Assembly: GCF_016107305.1 (NCBI RefSeq)
Contig: NZ_RCVR01000002.1
Location: 248,001-312,000, forward strand
Origin: Roseomonas sp. KE2513
GTDB lineage: Bacteria; Pseudomonadota; Alphaproteobacteria; Acetobacterales; Acetobacteraceae
Direction: 5' to 3'
Length of the DNA: 64,000 nucleotides
Shown here: positions 26,711 through 36,691 of the stretch, in pieces
Layout: every line of letters begins with the position of its first letter
Numbering within the stretch: the first letter of the stretch is position 1
Notes under the pieces: generated by a model
Told to the model about the DNA's origin: nothing
Seen by the model: the letters and a program-made list of their open reading frames with translations, nothing else
Database searches by the model: none
Translations under genes and position numbers: made by a program

Positions 26711-29700
26711 TCAGTGCCAGTCCCGGCTTCCCGGAAAGGTGGGGGAGCGTGAATCGGGCCGGTGGTCCGTTCCGCGCGACACCTCATCCGCACGGGCCAG
26801 CGGCACGGGCACGGGGCCGAGCAGGTGCAGCCCGTCCAGCAGGTCCGAGCGGTCCTCCAGTTTCTGGCCGAGAAGATGGACGACGGGCACCGCACCCTCG
26901 TCGTAGCGCTCTACCTTTCCCTCCACCAGCAGCAGGCGCGCGGCCACCACGGGAGCGCGGTTGGCCGCGATGGTCGCTGCATGGAGGACGAGATTCACCG
27001 TGCCGAACTCGTCCTCCAGCGTGAAGAAGACGACGCCTTTGGCGGTGCCGGGGCGCTGACGCACCAGCACCAGCCCGGCGACTCGCATCCGCTGCCCCTG
27101 CCGCCCCGCCGCCACCGCCCGGCTGTCCCAGGCCCCGATTTCCGCAAGTCTCGGCCTCAGCAGCGCGAGCGGGTGCGCGCGCAGGCTTAGCCCCGTCGCG
27201 CCGTAGTCGAGCACCGTCGCCTCGCCCCGCGTTTCCGCCGGCAGGCGCGGCGCGGCCTCGGCGGCGATGAAGAGCGGCAAGGGCGGCACCGCCCGCTCCA
27301 CCGCGGCCGCTTCCCAGAGCGCGCGGCGGCGGTCGAGGCCGAGGCCACGGAAGGCGTCCGCCCGCGCCAGCACCTCCAGCGCCACGCGGCCCAGCCCGGC
27401 GGCGGCGAGGGCCGCAGGGGAGACCGCCGGGCGGAGCGACGCAATCCTTTCCCCGTTCTCCTTCGGCAAGCCCGAGACGAGGCGCAGACCCAGCCGCAGC
27501 GCCCACCCCTCCCCGTCCTGTTCCAGCGTGCAGTCCCAGTCGCTGGCGGTCACGTCGGCCGGGCGAACGGCGACGCCATGCTCGCGCGCGTCGCGCACGA
27601 TCTGCGCCGGCGCGTAGAAGCCCATGGGCTGACTGTTCAGCAGCGCCGCCGCGAAGGCCGCGGGATGGTGGCGCTTGATCCAGGCGGAGATGTAGACGAG
27701 CTGCGCGAAGGAGGCCGCGTGGCTCTCCGGAAAGCCGTAGCCGCCGAAGCCCCGGATCTGGGAGAAGCAGCGCTCGGCAAAATCGGGCTCGTAGCCGCGA
27801 CGGACCATGCCGCCGACGAACTCGTCGTGGAAGGTCTCGAGCTTCCCGTCGTGCTTGAAGGAGGCCATGGAGCGGCGCAGCTCGTCGGCGCGTGACGGCG
27901 TAAAGCCCGCGGCGACGATCGCCATCTCCATCGCCTGTTCTTGAAAGAGCGGCACGCCAAGCGTCTTCTCCAGCACGGCGCGCAGTTCGGGCTTCGCGTA
28001 GTCCACCGGCTCCTGATTGTTCCGGCGGCGGAGATAGGGGTGAACCATGTCGCCCTGGATCGGGCCGGGGCGGACGATCGCCACCTCGATCACCAGGTCA
28101 TAGTACTTCGCGGGGCGCATGCGCGGCAGCATGTTCATCTGCGCCCGGCTCTCCACCTGGAAGACGCCGAGGGAATCCGCGCGCGCCAGCATGGCGTAGG
28201 TCTCAGGATCGTCCTGCGGCACCGACTGCAGGTTGTGGTCGATGCCAGGATAGCGCCGCAGCAGGTCAAAGGCGCGGCGGATGCAGGAGAGCATCCCGAG
28301 GCCCAGCACATCCACCTTCAGCATCCGCAGCTCGCCGATGTCGTCCTTGTCCCATTCGACGGTGTGGCGGTCCTTCATCGCGGCCTTTGTGACGATGGCC
28401 AGCTCCGTCAGCTTGCCGCGCGTGATGACGAAGCCGCCGACATGCGTGGCCAGGTGGCGCGGGAAGCCTTGCAGCTCCTCCGCCAGATCCATCGCCATGC
28501 CAAGGCGCGGGTCGGCGTCGGGATCCAGCCCCGTGCTGCGTGCGACATCCCGCAGCCCTTCCACGCCATCGTGCCAGGAGGCCTTGGCAAGGCGGCCGGT
28601 GATGTCGTCCGAGAGGCCCATGGCGCGGCCGACCTCGCGCACGGCGCTGCGCGTGCGGTAGCGGATGAGGGTGGCGGTGATGGCGGCGCGGTCGCGGCCG
28701 TAGCGCTTGTAGATGTGCTGGATCACCTCCTCCCGCCGCTCGTGCTCGAAGTCGATGTCGATGTCGGGCGGCTCGCCGCGCGCGTCGCTCAGGAAGCGCG
28801 CGAAGAGAAGGCGGTGCTTGGAGGGATCGACGGCGGTAATGCCGAGCACGTAGCAGACCGCCGAGTTGGCCGCCGAGCCGCGCCCCTGGCAGAGGATGCC
28901 CTGCGAGACAGCGAAGCGGACGATCTCGTGTACCGTCAGGAAGTAAGCGGCGTAGTCGCGCCGGTCGATCAGCGCCATCTCCTCGGCGATCTGGGCGGCC
29001 ACCTTCGCGGGCGCTCCCTGCGGCCAGCGCGCCGCCACCGCCTCCGCCACCCTTTGCGCGAGGGTTTGCTGCGCGGTCAGGCCCGGTTCCAAGATCTCCT
29101 CGGGATATTCGTAGGAGAGGTCGCGCAGGCTGAAGCGGCAGGCCTCCACCACGTGCAGCGTCGCCTCCACCGCCTCCTCCTGCCCGGCGAAGAGGCGGCG
29201 CATCTCGGCGGCGGGCTTGAGATGCGCCTCCGCGTTCGGTGCCGCGTGCAGGCCGAGTGCGTCCACCGTCACGCCCAGCCGGATCGCCGCCACCACATCC
29301 GCCAGGCGCCGGCGGGAGGCGACGTGCATCCGCACGCCCCCCGCCGCCAGCAATCCCGCCCGCGCCGCGCCGGCCATGGCCGAAAGCAGCCGCAGGCGAC
29401 GCCGGTCGTCGCCGGCGAAGCGGTGATGCGCGGCGGCGAACATCGGCAGGGCGAGCGCGCGCCGCATGGCCGCGGCATCCGCTCGCAGGCGCTCGGCGAA
29501 GGCGTCGTCCGGCGCGTCGGGCGGCACCATGGCCATCACCTGTCCCTCCGCCGCCGCGATCAGGGCATCGCGCGGGATGGCGCATTCGTCTTTCTCTCCG
29601 GCCATCCGGGCGGCGGAGAGCATCCGCGACAGCCGCGCATAGGCCGCGCGGTCAGTGGGCCAGACGAGGTATTCCCTCCCGTCCTCCAGCGCCACGCGGC

Positions 29701-29896
29701 AGCCGGGCACGAAGCGCAGCCCTGCCTCCTCCGCCGCCGCCATGCCGCGGACGAGGCCGGCAAAGGAGTTGCGGTCGGCGATGCCGATCGCGTCGTGGCC
29801 GAGCGCCTTCGCCGCCGCCGCCAGTTCCCAAGGGTGGGAGGCGCCCTCCAGAAAGGTGAAGTTCGACATCGCGGCCAGCTCGCCGAAGCCGCTCAC
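26711..29896 (-). CDS. dnaE2: Error-prone DNA polymerase DnaE2 (ImuC)
   Basis: A 1061-residue C-family polymerase. It has an N-terminal PHP domain (MSNFTFLEGASHPWEL, IGIADRNSFAG), the palm active site with PDIDIDFEHERREE near residue 377, the GRGSAANS motif ahead of it, VGGFVITRG, the fingers with IVRPGPIQGDMVHPYLRRR and LFQEQAMEMAIVAAGFTP, and a C-terminal OB domain (MRVAGLVLVRQRPGTAKGVV). Length is right for DnaE2 rather than replicative DnaE (about 1150). The GTG start at 29896 overlaps the imuB stop (GTGA). SOS mutasome polymerase working with ImuB and the beta clamp. Confidence 0.95.
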   Translation of the reverse strand: MSGFGELAAMSNFTFLEGASHPWELAAAAKALGHDAIGIADRNSFAGLVRGMAAAEEAGLRFVPGCRVALEDGREYLVWPTDRAAYARLSRMLSAARMAGEKDECAIPRDALIAAAEGQVMAMVPPDAPDDAFAERLRADAAAMRRALALPMFAAAHHRFAGDDRRRLRLLSAMAGAARAGLLAAGGVRMHVASRRRLADVVAAIRLGVTVDALGLHAAPNAEAHLKPAAEMRRLFAGQEEAVEATLHVVEACRFSLRDLSYEYPEEILEPGLTAQQTLAQRVAEAVAARWPQGAPAKVAAQIAEEMALIDRRDYAAYFLTVHEIVRFAVSQGILCQGRGSAANSAVCYVLGITAVDPSKHRLLFARFLSDARGEPPDIDIDFEHERREEVIQHIYKRYGRDRAAITATLIRYRTRSAVREVGRAMGLSDDITGRLAKASWHDGVEGLRDVARSTGLDPDADPRLGMAMDLAEELQGFPRHLATHVGGFVITRGKLTELAIVTKAAMKDRHTVEWDKDDIGELRMLKVDVLGLGMLSCIRRAFDLLRRYPGIDHNLQSVPQDDPETYAMLARADSLGVFQVESRAQMNMLPRMRPAKYYDLVIEVAIVRPGPIQGDMVHPYLRRRNNQEPVDYAKPELRAVLEKTLGVPLFQEQAMEMAIVAAGFTPSRADELRRSMASFKHDGKLETFHDEFVGGMVRRGYEPDFAERCFSQIRGFGGYGFPESHAASFAQLVYISAWIKRHHPAAFAAALLNSQPMGFYAPAQIVRDAREHGVAVRPADVTASDWDCTLEQDGEGWALRLGLRLVSGLPKENGERIASLRPAVSPAALAAAGLGRVALEVLARADAFRGLGLDRRRALWEAAAVERAVPPLPLFIAAEAAPRLPAETRGEATVLDYGATGLSLRAHPLALLRPRLAEIGAWDSRAVAAGRQGQRMRVAGLVLVRQRPGTAKGVVFFTLEDEFGTVNLVLHAATIAANRAPVVAARLLLVEGKVERYDEGAVPVVHLLGQKLEDRSDLLDGLHLLGPVPVPLARADEVSRGTDHRPDSRSPTFPGSRDWH

Positions 29897-31446
29897 GGCA
29901 TCAGCCCGTGCAGGAACCAGCCGCCCTCTCCCGGGCCGCCAGCGCGGCAGATCCAGAAGCGGCGGCCATCGGCCATTTCCAACCGGTAGTAGTCGCGCAT
30001 CGGGCGGCCCGGGCGGTCGCGCCACCATTCGGGCGCCAGGCGCTCCGGCCCCTCGCCCGCGCGCACCTGGAACCAGGTGCCACGCCAACGGATGCGGAAG
30101 GGCGGCTCGTCCGGCAGCACCGCCATGGCCTCCAGCCGCTCCGGCCGGCGCAGCAGGCGCAGGGGGCGCGGGCGCGCGGCCCAGCCGGCCGGCACCGGCA
30201 CCGGCACCAGAGGGGCGGCGCGCTCCACCGCCCGCTCCGGCCAGTGGCTCTCCCGCGGGTGCAGGCGCCAGGCGGGCAGGCGCTGCGCCACGCGGTCCAG
30301 CAGGGCGGCCAGGGCGGCGCGCTCGTCCTCCGCCCCGAAACCGGGCTGGGCAGCGGCCAGAGGCTCCGTCTCCTCCGCCATCAGCGCGATACGGTCGAAG
30401 CCGAAGCCGGGCGCGAGCGCTTCCAGCTTCGGTGCCAGCAGGCGGGAGAGGTGGCGTGGGTCGCGGCCGGCGAGGCCCAGCCCGACCGAGACTTCCTGCA
30501 CGCCGCCATCCGCCCGGTGCGCGCGCAGCACCAAGCGGCGCAGCCCCCTCCCCTCCTCCGCCAGCGCGGCGCAGAGCCGCGCCAGCAGGCGGTCCGCCGC
30601 CGCGTCGATAGCGGTGCGGGTGATCAGCGGCTCCTCGAAGTCGAGGGCCACGTGGCGATCGGGCACGGGGCGGATGCTGCGGAAGGGCTCGGCCACCGCC
30701 CCCGTCGCACGGTCGAGCGCCAAAGCCAGCCCTGCCCCGAAGCGCCGGACCAGCGGCCCGCGCGGCTGCGCCAACAGGTCGCCGATCCGGTGCAACCCGA
30801 GGCGCGCGAGATCGAGATGTGGCACCTCCGCCCCCCGGAGGGCGGAGAGAGGCAGGGGGGCCAGGACCGCCGCCTCCCCGCCTGCCGGCACGCGGGCGGG
30901 GATGCCGCAGCGCGCGAGAACCATCGCCGCCCCCGTCGTGCCCGCGACCGCCGCCGAGGCCGCGTGGCCCAGCCGCGCCAGCCCCGCCACCGCCCGACGC
31001 ATCACCGTCTCCTCCTCGCCCAGCACCGCCCGGGTGCCCGCGATATTCACAAGGAGGCCGTCCGGTGGGTCCGGCGCCACCAGGGGCGCGATCCGCAACG
31101 CCCAGAGGGCGAGCGCCGAGAGCCGCGCCGCCGCCGCTTCCGGCCGGTGCGGCAGCGCTGCGACTTCGGGTGCCAGCGCCTGCGCGTCGCCCAGCGTCTG
31201 GCCAGGCCGGAGCCCCAGCGCCACCGCCTCCGCATCCACCGCGGCGACGAGGCGCCGGTTCCCCAGCATGTGCCAGGTGAGGATGGGGCCGGGCAGGCGC
31301 AGGACCTCGGTGGCGAGCCAGGGCAGGTGGAGCGCAAGGATCCGAGGGCCGGCGGGGGAAAGATCGTCGGAGGCATCGGGCGCGGGGGGGAAGGAGCACG
31401 AGGATTCTGCCCCTATACGCGGCGTGCGGCAGGCCCTTCGTCTCAT
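29893..31446 (-). CDS. imuB: ImuB, Y-family polymerase-like mutasome scaffold
   Basis: A 517-residue protein from ATG 31446. From RILALHLPWLATEVLRL onward it follows the Y-family polymerase fold but the catalytic acidic residues (DxDxFF in true polymerases) are replaced by ALHLPWL, as in ImuB, which acts as an inactive adapter. The C terminus FWICRAGGPGEGGWFLHGLMP matches ImuB ends. The ATG at 31446 was chosen because a GGGGAGAGCGGGG site precedes it and the LexA box at 31513-31527 then lies in the promoter; the frame is open to 31668. A later start close to RILALHL is also possible. It overlaps dnaE2 by 4 bases. The usual imuA is absent upstream. Confidence 0.9.
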   Translation of the reverse strand: MRRRACRTPRIGAESSCSFPPAPDASDDLSPAGPRILALHLPWLATEVLRLPGPILTWHMLGNRRLVAAVDAEAVALGLRPGQTLGDAQALAPEVAALPHRPEAAAARLSALALWALRIAPLVAPDPPDGLLVNIAGTRAVLGEEETVMRRAVAGLARLGHAASAAVAGTTGAAMVLARCGIPARVPAGGEAAVLAPLPLSALRGAEVPHLDLARLGLHRIGDLLAQPRGPLVRRFGAGLALALDRATGAVAEPFRSIRPVPDRHVALDFEEPLITRTAIDAAADRLLARLCAALAEEGRGLRRLVLRAHRADGGVQEVSVGLGLAGRDPRHLSRLLAPKLEALAPGFGFDRIALMAEETEPLAAAQPGFGAEDERAALAALLDRVAQRLPAWRLHPRESHWPERAVERAAPLVPVPVPAGWAARPRPLRLLRRPERLEAMAVLPDEPPFRIRWRGTWFQVRAGEGPERLAPEWWRDRPGRPMRDYYRLEMADGRRFWICRAGGPGEGGWFLHGLMP

Positions 31447-31512
31447 CCCCGCTCTCCCCAACGAGAGAAAGGGCGGAAGGGCCGCGGCGGAGAGGCCGAA
31501 TCGAGGGTCATC

Positions 31513-31527
31513 GTTCTCTAAATGTTC
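31513..31527 (-). promoter_or_regulatory. LexA (SOS) box of the imuB-dnaE2 operon
   Basis: GTTC-TCTAAAT-GTTC, an exact match to the direct-repeat GTTC-N7-GTTC operator of alphaproteobacterial LexA. It lies 67 bases upstream of the proposed imuB start. Established for the family; repression here is inferred. Confidence 0.85.
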
Positions 31528-31919
31528 TTGTCGGCGCGCCCGATGGCAAGCACCGCCCGCAAGAACCCGCCCAAAGGTGGTGGAGCGGCAGGGCAAGCTT
31601 CGGAACCCCGCATACCCACCCGGAAGCGCAGCCCCTTCCAGACAGATGAAAGCGCACCATCGAAACAACTATACTGATTAATGCTCCATCAAAACATCGG
31701 ACAAGAAGCGCGGAGCACCAGCCTACCGCCCGCGCCGCGCGACTCGTCGTTTTCTTTGAGTCGGGAGGAGCCATGTCGGGGTGGGCAGATCTGCAACTAC
31801 CTTAACGAAGTGTGAAGGCATCCCTCGATTCCCCTCCCATCGTCATGCTAGCCGCCATAGCGTGACGTCAGCGTCACAGACGCTGTCTGTCCGTCAAGGC
31901 AGGGGCGGAGGATCCAGGA
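31528..31919. other. Non-coding stretch upstream of imuB
   Basis: About 390 bases without a convincing gene, where imuA would normally be. Base composition is lower in GC than the flanks (AT-rich around 31660-31700 and 31790-31870). A 44-codon frame (31543-31677, plus strand) begins 16 bases from the LexA box but has mixed third-position usage and no ribosome site. A short inverted repeat GTGACGTCA-type core occurs near 31862-31875 (GTGACGTCAGCGTCAC). Confidence 0.5.
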
Positions 31920-32111
31920 ATGGAAATGAACGTGAGCGGCTCTGTTGTTCCGTCGTTGAAATCGACCCTGGCCGGGTCAGTGCGGCCGCATGACGGCATC
32001 CTGTCCGCCATCAGCGAGCTGGCCGACCACGTGCGCGCCAGCAATCTCAAGCAGGCGGACGACCTGCTGACGGAACTTCTCGTCCTGCTCCATATGCAGA
32101 AGACGCGTTGA
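31920..32111 (+). CDS. Small hypothetical helical protein (63 aa)
   Basis: Starts at ATG 31920 behind GGCGGAGGATCCAGGA, a good ribosome site (a second ATG is at 31926). The product is largely amphipathic helix (ILSAISELADHVRASN followed by QADDLLTELLVLLHMQK) with no signal peptide. Ser/Val-rich start, charged helical end. It resembles small helical regulators or adapters but I do not recognise a family. Isolated between non-coding stretches. Confidence 0.5.
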   Translation: MEMNVSGSVVPSLKSTLAGSVRPHDGILSAISELADHVRASNLKQADDLLTELLVLLHMQKTR

Positions 32112-32346
32112 GCCGCCCGCCCTCCATCGCTTTTCCCGCAGGAGAGTGACGCGGCCGCAGCCTGTAGCGGAGCCGTGAGTCGGATGTGGGGCGCTCGATG
32201 TCCTGGGAGGCACGAACCGCAGCGGCATGGGCAGGTGCAGCCGCCTTACGGCTTGCGCCGGGAGGACTGAAATACCGGTTCTACTGTAATAATGCCTTGG
32301 ACCGGCCAGGCGATGGCGGCCTTCCCAGCACGGTATCCTGGAGGAA

Positions 32347-32418
<72 letters not shown>

Positions 32419-32543
32419 GTACCGGCCTGCGGGCGTGGCGCTAACTACCCGCCTCCACCGCCGCGCGCAACCCTGACGAGCCAGGAAGTGCAGTCCTCGG
32501 ACCGCTTGACCCGCCGCCCTGCCCCCGCGATGCCTTCCTGGCC

Positions 32544-32723
32544 ATGACCGACGACCCGCCCGAGCCCCCTACCCCCGCAACGCCGCCCCCGAAGCCCGCC
32601 CGCAGCCCTGCCCAGGCTGAGCGCGAACAGCGCCTAGCCGCCGCGCTCCGGGAGAACCTGAAGCGCCGCAAGGCCCAATCGCGGGAGCGCGGCCCGCGTC
32701 CTCCCGCCACCGAGAAGGACTGA
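32544..32723 (+). CDS. Small conserved hypothetical protein (59 aa) upstream of dcd
   Basis: Frame starting MTDDPPEPPTPATPPP, a Pro-rich acidic N terminus followed by a basic helix (AEREQRLAAALRENLKRRKA) and a basic tail. Small proteins with the pattern REQRLAAALRxNLxRRKAQ lie beside murA/dcd-type genes in many alphaproteobacteria, as I recall from related genomes. Stop TGA at 32721-32723. The ribosome site is weak (CCTGGCC). Probably a real gene of unknown function, perhaps nucleic-acid binding given its charge. Confidence 0.6.
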   Translation: MTDDPPEPPTPATPPPKPARSPAQAEREQRLAAALRENLKRRKAQSRERGPRPPATEKD

Positions 32724-32831
32724 GCGCTCAACTCCCGCAGCCAACCGGTTGCCGCCCCGCGGCCCAGGGTCTATCCCCCGCCCCGCCCCGCCTGCCGCAA
32801 ATCCCGGGGAAGTGCCCGAGGGAACCCCATC

Positions 32832-33386
32832 ATGCCCATCATGCCCGACCACTGGATCCGCCGCATGGCGACGGAGCAGGGCATGATCGAGCCCTTCGTG
32901 GAGGCGCAGCGGCGGGAGGGGGTGATCTCCTACGGCCTTTCCAGCTACGGCTACGACGCCCGCGCCGCCGGGGAGTTCAAGATCTTCACCAATGTCGACA
33001 ACGCCCTGGTGGACCCCAAGCGCTTCTCGGACGAGAGCTTCGTCACCCGCGTGGGCGATACCTGCATCGTGCCGCCCAACTCCTTCGTGCTGACCCACAC
33101 GGTCGAGTATTTCCGCATCCCGCGGGACGTGCTGGTCATCTGCCTCGGCAAGTCCACCTATGCCCGCTGCGGCCTCATCGTGAACGTCACCCCACTCGAG
33201 CCCGAATGGGAAGGGCAGGTGACGATCGAGATCAGCAACACCACCCCCCTGCCCGCCCGCATCTACGCGAATGAGGGCATCTGCCAGTTCCTTTTCCTTC
33301 GGGGGGAGACGCCGCCAGATGTCTCCTATGCGGACCGGGCGGGCAAATACATGCACCAGCGCGGCGTCGCCCTGCCGCGGCTCTAG
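32832..33386 (+). CDS. dcd: dCTP deaminase
   Basis: A 184-residue enzyme of the dUTPase-like trimeric fold. It converts dCTP to dUTP, supplying dUMP for thymidylate synthesis. Motifs: [40 protein letters not shown] (Ser/Arg of the phosphate site) and [20 protein letters not shown] with the catalytic Glu. The C terminus [13 protein letters not shown] closes over the active site. Length matches Dcd. The murA gene follows after 8 bases, so the pair is likely co-transcribed. Confidence 0.96.
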   Translation: MPIMPDHWIRRMATEQGMIEPFVEAQRREGVISYGLSSYGYDARAAGEFKIFTNVDNALVDPKRFSDESFVTRVGDTCIVPPNSFVLTHTVEYFRIPRDVLVICLGKSTYARCGLIVNVTPLEPEWEGQVTIEISNTTPLPARIYANEGICQFLFLRGETPPDVSYADRAGKYMHQRGVALPRL

Positions 33387-33394
33387 GAACGATC

Positions 33395-34654
33395 ATGGAC
33401 CGCATCCGTCTCCGCGGCGGCCGCCCGCTGCGCGGCAGCATTCCAATCGGCGGCGCGAAGAACGCCGCCCTCCCCCTGATGGCCGCCGCCCTTCTCAGCG
33501 AGGGGCCGCTCGTGCTGACCAACGCCCCCGCGCTGGACGACACGCGCACCATGGCCGGGCTGCTCGCCCAGCACGGCCTTTCGGTCGATCACGACACCAA
33601 CGCCCGCACCATGACGCTTGGGGGGACGGCGACGAACCTCGTCGCGCCCTATGACCTCGTGCGGAAGATGCGCGCCTCCGTCCTCGTCCTCGGCCCGCTG
33701 CTGGCCCGCTACCGGGAGGCGAAGGTCTCGCTCCCCGGCGGCTGCGCCATCGGCACGCGCCCCGTGGACCTCCACCTCAAGGGGCTGGAGGAGATGGGTG
33801 CGAAGATCGACCTCGATTCCGGCTACATGAACGCGACCGCGCCCGAGGGCCTGCGCGGCGCCAAGATCTACTTCACCCAGGTCTCGGTCGGCGCCACCGA
33901 GAACCTGCTGATGGCCGCGACGCTGGCCGACGGCATCACGGAACTGGTGAATGCGGCCCGCGAGCCCGAGATCGACGACCTCGCCCACTGCCTCATCGCC
34001 ATGGGCGCCAGGATCGAGGGCATCGGCACCGACCGACTGCGGATCGAGGGCGTGAAGGCCCTGCACGGCGCCACCCACCCCATCGTCCCCGACCGGATCG
34101 AGGCCGGCACCTTTGCCTGCGCCGCCGGCATTACCGGCGGCGAGGTCCTGCTGGAGGGCGCGAAGCTCGAGCACCTCGGCACGGTCGCCCGCGTGCTGCG
34201 GGAGGCGGGCGTGGAGGTGGACGAATCCCCGAAGGGCGTCATCGTGAAGCGCCTCTCCGGCCTTCGCGGCGTGGACGTGATGACCGAGCCCTTTCCGGGC
34301 TTCGCCACCGATATGCAGGCCCAGTTCATGGCCCTGATGGCGGTGGCCGAGGGCGCCTCGATGATCACCGAGACGATCTTCGAGAATCGCTTCATGCACG
34401 TGCCCGAGATGAACCGCATGGGCGCGCGCATCAACGTCCACGGGTCTTCGGCCATCGTGCGCGGCGTCTCCCGCCTCTCCGGCGCGCCCGTCATGGCGAC
34501 GGACCTGCGCGCCTCCGTCTCTCTCATCCTGGCCGGGCTGGCCGCGGGGGGCGAGACGATCGTCAACCGCGTCTACCACTTGGACCGCGGCTACGAGCGG
34601 CTGGAGGCGAAGCTCGCCGCCGTCGGCGCCGATATCGAGCGGCTTCCCGGTTAG
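33395..34654 (+). CDS. murA: UDP-N-acetylglucosamine 1-carboxyvinyltransferase
   Basis: A 419-residue EPSP-synthase-fold enzyme that transfers enolpyruvate from PEP to UDP-GlcNAc, the first committed step of peptidoglycan. [10 protein letters not shown] near the N terminus holds the essential Lys/Asn. Cys117 in [19 protein letters not shown] is the PEP-reacting, fosfomycin-sensitive cysteine. The central [15 protein letters not shown] and C-terminal [13 protein letters not shown] segments are conserved. Complete and of normal length. Confidence 0.97.
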   Translation: MDRIRLRGGRPLRGSIPIGGAKNAALPLMAAALLSEGPLVLTNAPALDDTRTMAGLLAQHGLSVDHDTNARTMTLGGTATNLVAPYDLVRKMRASVLVLGPLLARYREAKVSLPGGCAIGTRPVDLHLKGLEEMGAKIDLDSGYMNATAPEGLRGAKIYFTQVSVGATENLLMAATLADGITELVNAAREPEIDDLAHCLIAMGARIEGIGTDRLRIEGVKALHGATHPIVPDRIEAGTFACAAGITGGEVLLEGAKLEHLGTVARVLREAGVEVDESPKGVIVKRLSGLRGVDVMTEPFPGFATDMQAQFMALMAVAEGASMITETIFENRFMHVPEMNRMGARINVHGSSAIVRGVSRLSGAPVMATDLRASVSLILAGLAAGGETIVNRVYHLDRGYERLEAKLAAVGADIERLPG

Positions 34655-34703
34655 CTCAAGAATCCTTCATCGAGACCTCGCGAAGGCGGTGCTAGGCTCC
34701 CCC

Positions 34704-35399
34704 ATGGACCACCCGATCAATTCCCAGACCCTCCCGGCCACGGCCGGGACCACCGGCCTCATCCTCGCCCTGCCCAAGGGCCGCATCCTCAAGGAAGTCC
34801 AACCCATCCTCGCCCGCGCCGGCCTGGTGCCGGGCAGCGACTTCCACGACGAGGACAGCCGCCACCTGCGCTTCCCCACGAACCACCCGGGCCTCGACGT
34901 GGTACGGGTGCGGCCTTTCGACGTCGCCACCTTCGTCGCCCATGGCGGCGCGCAGATCGGCATCTGCGGCGCCGACGTGCTGATGGAGTTCGACTACCCC
35001 GAGATCTACGCGCCCCTCGACCTCGGCGTCGGCCGCTGCCGCGTCAGCGTCGCGGGCCCCGCCGACGACCCGGTGGAGGGCGAGTACGCCCGCTGGTCGC
35101 GCGTGACGGTCGCCACGAAGTATCCGGGCATCGCCCGCCGCCACTTCGCCGCCCGCGGCGTGCAGGCGGAGGTCGTGCACCTCAACGGCGCGATGGAGCT
35201 TGCCCCCTCCCTCGGCCTCGCGCGCCTTATCGTGGACCTCGTGCAGACCGGCTCCACCCTTAAGGCGAACGGGCTGGTGGAGCGCGAGGTGATCGCCCCC
35301 GTCACCTCCCGCCTGATCGTCAACCGCACGGCGCTGAAGACCGAGCCCGAACTGATCGGCGCCTGGCTGGCCCGCTTCCGCGAGGCCCTGGCGGCATGA
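34704..35399 (+). CDS. hisG: ATP phosphoribosyltransferase, short form
   Basis: A 231-residue enzyme of the short HisG type that lacks the C-terminal regulatory domain and normally needs HisZ for activity; no hisZ is in this window. LALPKGRILKE, the GICGADVLMEF phosphate motif, and LIVDLVQTGSTLKANGLVE (PRPP-binding loop) are all present. It catalyses the first step of histidine synthesis. ATG 34704 was chosen; GTG 34689 is open but adds nothing conserved. It overlaps hisD by 4 bases. Confidence 0.95.
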   Translation: MDHPINSQTLPATAGTTGLILALPKGRILKEVQPILARAGLVPGSDFHDEDSRHLRFPTNHPGLDVVRVRPFDVATFVAHGGAQIGICGADVLMEFDYPEIYAPLDLGVGRCRVSVAGPADDPVEGEYARWSRVTVATKYPGIARRHFAARGVQAEVVHLNGAMELAPSLGLARLIVDLVQTGSTLKANGLVEREVIAPVTSRLIVNRTALKTEPELIGAWLARFREALAA

Positions 35400-36691
35400 A
35401 GCGCCTCGATACGAGGAACGCCGGCTTCGAGGCCGGCTTCGCCGCCCTGCTGGACATGGCCCGCGACACCACCGCGCGCGTGGACGGGGCGGTGGCCGAG
35501 ATCATCGCCCGCGTCCGCGCCGAGGGTGACGCCGCGCTTCTGGACCTGACCGCACGCTTCGACCGCTGGCAGCCCCGCGACGCCGCCGCGCTGCGCGTGA
35601 CGGCCGAGGAGATCGACGCGGCCACCGCCTCCATCCCGGCCGACCTCATGGCCGCGCTGGACACCGCCGCCGCCCGCATCGAGACCTTCCATAAGGCCCA
35701 GATGCCCACCGACGTCACCGTGCCGGACCCGGCCGGGCTTACCTTGGGCATGCGCTGGAACGCCGTGGACGCGGCCGGCCTCTACGTGCCCGGCGGCAAG
35801 GCGGCCTATCCCTCCTCGGTGCTGATGAACGCCATCCCCGCGCGCGTCGCCGGCGTGCCGCGCTTGGCCATGGTGGTGCCGACCCCTGACGGGGAGCTGA
35901 ACCCACTGGTGCTCGCCGCCGCCCGCCGCGCGGGGGTGACAGAGGTCTGGCGCATCGGCGGCGCCCAGGCCGTGGCGGCCCTCGCCTGGGGCACGGCCAG
36001 CATCGCCCCCGTGGACAAGATCACCGGACCCGGCAACGCCTATGTGGCGGAGGCCAAGCGCCAGGTCTTCGGGCGAGTCGGCATCGATTCCATCGCCGGC
36101 CCCTCGGAGGTCGTGGTGCTGGCGGACGGCAACCAAGACCCCGCCCGCGTGGCCATGGACCTGCTCGCCCAGGCCGAGCACGACGAGGCCGCCCAATCCA
36201 TCCTCGTCACCAACAGCCCGGCGCTCGCCGATGCCGTGCCCGCGGCGGTGGAGGCGGCGCTGGCCACCCTCCCCCGCGCCGCCATCGCCGGCGAATCCTG
36301 GTGCCGGCACGGTGCGGTGGTGCTGGTGCGCGATTGGACGGAGGCCGCGGCCCTGACCGATCGCTTGGCGCCCGAGCATCTCCAGATCATGACCGCCGAC
36401 CCCGCCGGCCTCTTCGCCCGCATCCGCCACGCGGGCGCGGCCTTCCTCGGTCCCTGGTGCCCGGAGGCGCTGGGCGACTACGTGGCCGGGCCGAACCACG
36501 TGCTGCCCACCGGCCGCACCGCGCGCTTCGCCTCCGGCCTCTCGGTGTTCGATTTCCTCAAGCGCACCACCTGGATCGCGGCCGAGGAGGCCGGGCTGCG
36601 CGCCACCGGTCCCGCCGCCGTGGCACTGGCCCGGGCGGAAGGGCTGGAGGCTCATGCACGTAGCATTGCGGGCCGGATCGGGATGGCCTGA
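35396..36691 (+). CDS. hisD: Histidinol dehydrogenase
   Basis: A 431-residue zinc NAD enzyme for the last two steps of histidine synthesis. GLYVPGGKAAYPSSVLMN, GPGNAYVAEAKRQVFG, IAGPSEVVVLAD, AQAEHDEAAQ (zinc His), APEHLQIM (catalytic Glu-His) and GPNHVLPTG are all intact. ATG overlaps hisG. In related genomes small genes (UPF0262, a tyrosine phosphatase) often stand between hisD and infA; here they are missing and a 230-base gap remains. Confidence 0.97.
   Translation: MKRLDTRNAGFEAGFAALLDMARDTTARVDGAVAEIIARVRAEGDAALLDLTARFDRWQPRDAAALRVTAEEIDAATASIPADLMAALDTAAARIETFHKAQMPTDVTVPDPAGLTLGMRWNAVDAAGLYVPGGKAAYPSSVLMNAIPARVAGVPRLAMVVPTPDGELNPLVLAAARRAGVTEVWRIGGAQAVAALAWGTASIAPVDKITGPGNAYVAEAKRQVFGRVGIDSIAGPSEVVVLADGNQDPARVAMDLLAQAEHDEAAQSILVTNSPALADAVPAAVEAALATLPRAAIAGESWCRHGAVVLVRDWTEAAALTDRLAPEHLQIMTADPAGLFARIRHAGAAFLGPWCPEALGDYVAGPNHVLPTGRTARFASGLSVFDFLKRTTWIAAEEAGLRATGPAAVALARAEGLEAHARSIAGRIGMA

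Noticed and set aside
29897-31399. N-terminal extension of the dnaE2 frame
   Set aside because: Lies over imuB in another frame and has a low-complexity Gly/Ala/Arg-rich product; GTG at 29896 overlapping the imuB stop is the true start.
31543-31677. 44-codon frame next to the LexA box
   Set aside because: No ribosome site and weak codon bias; possible but unsupported.
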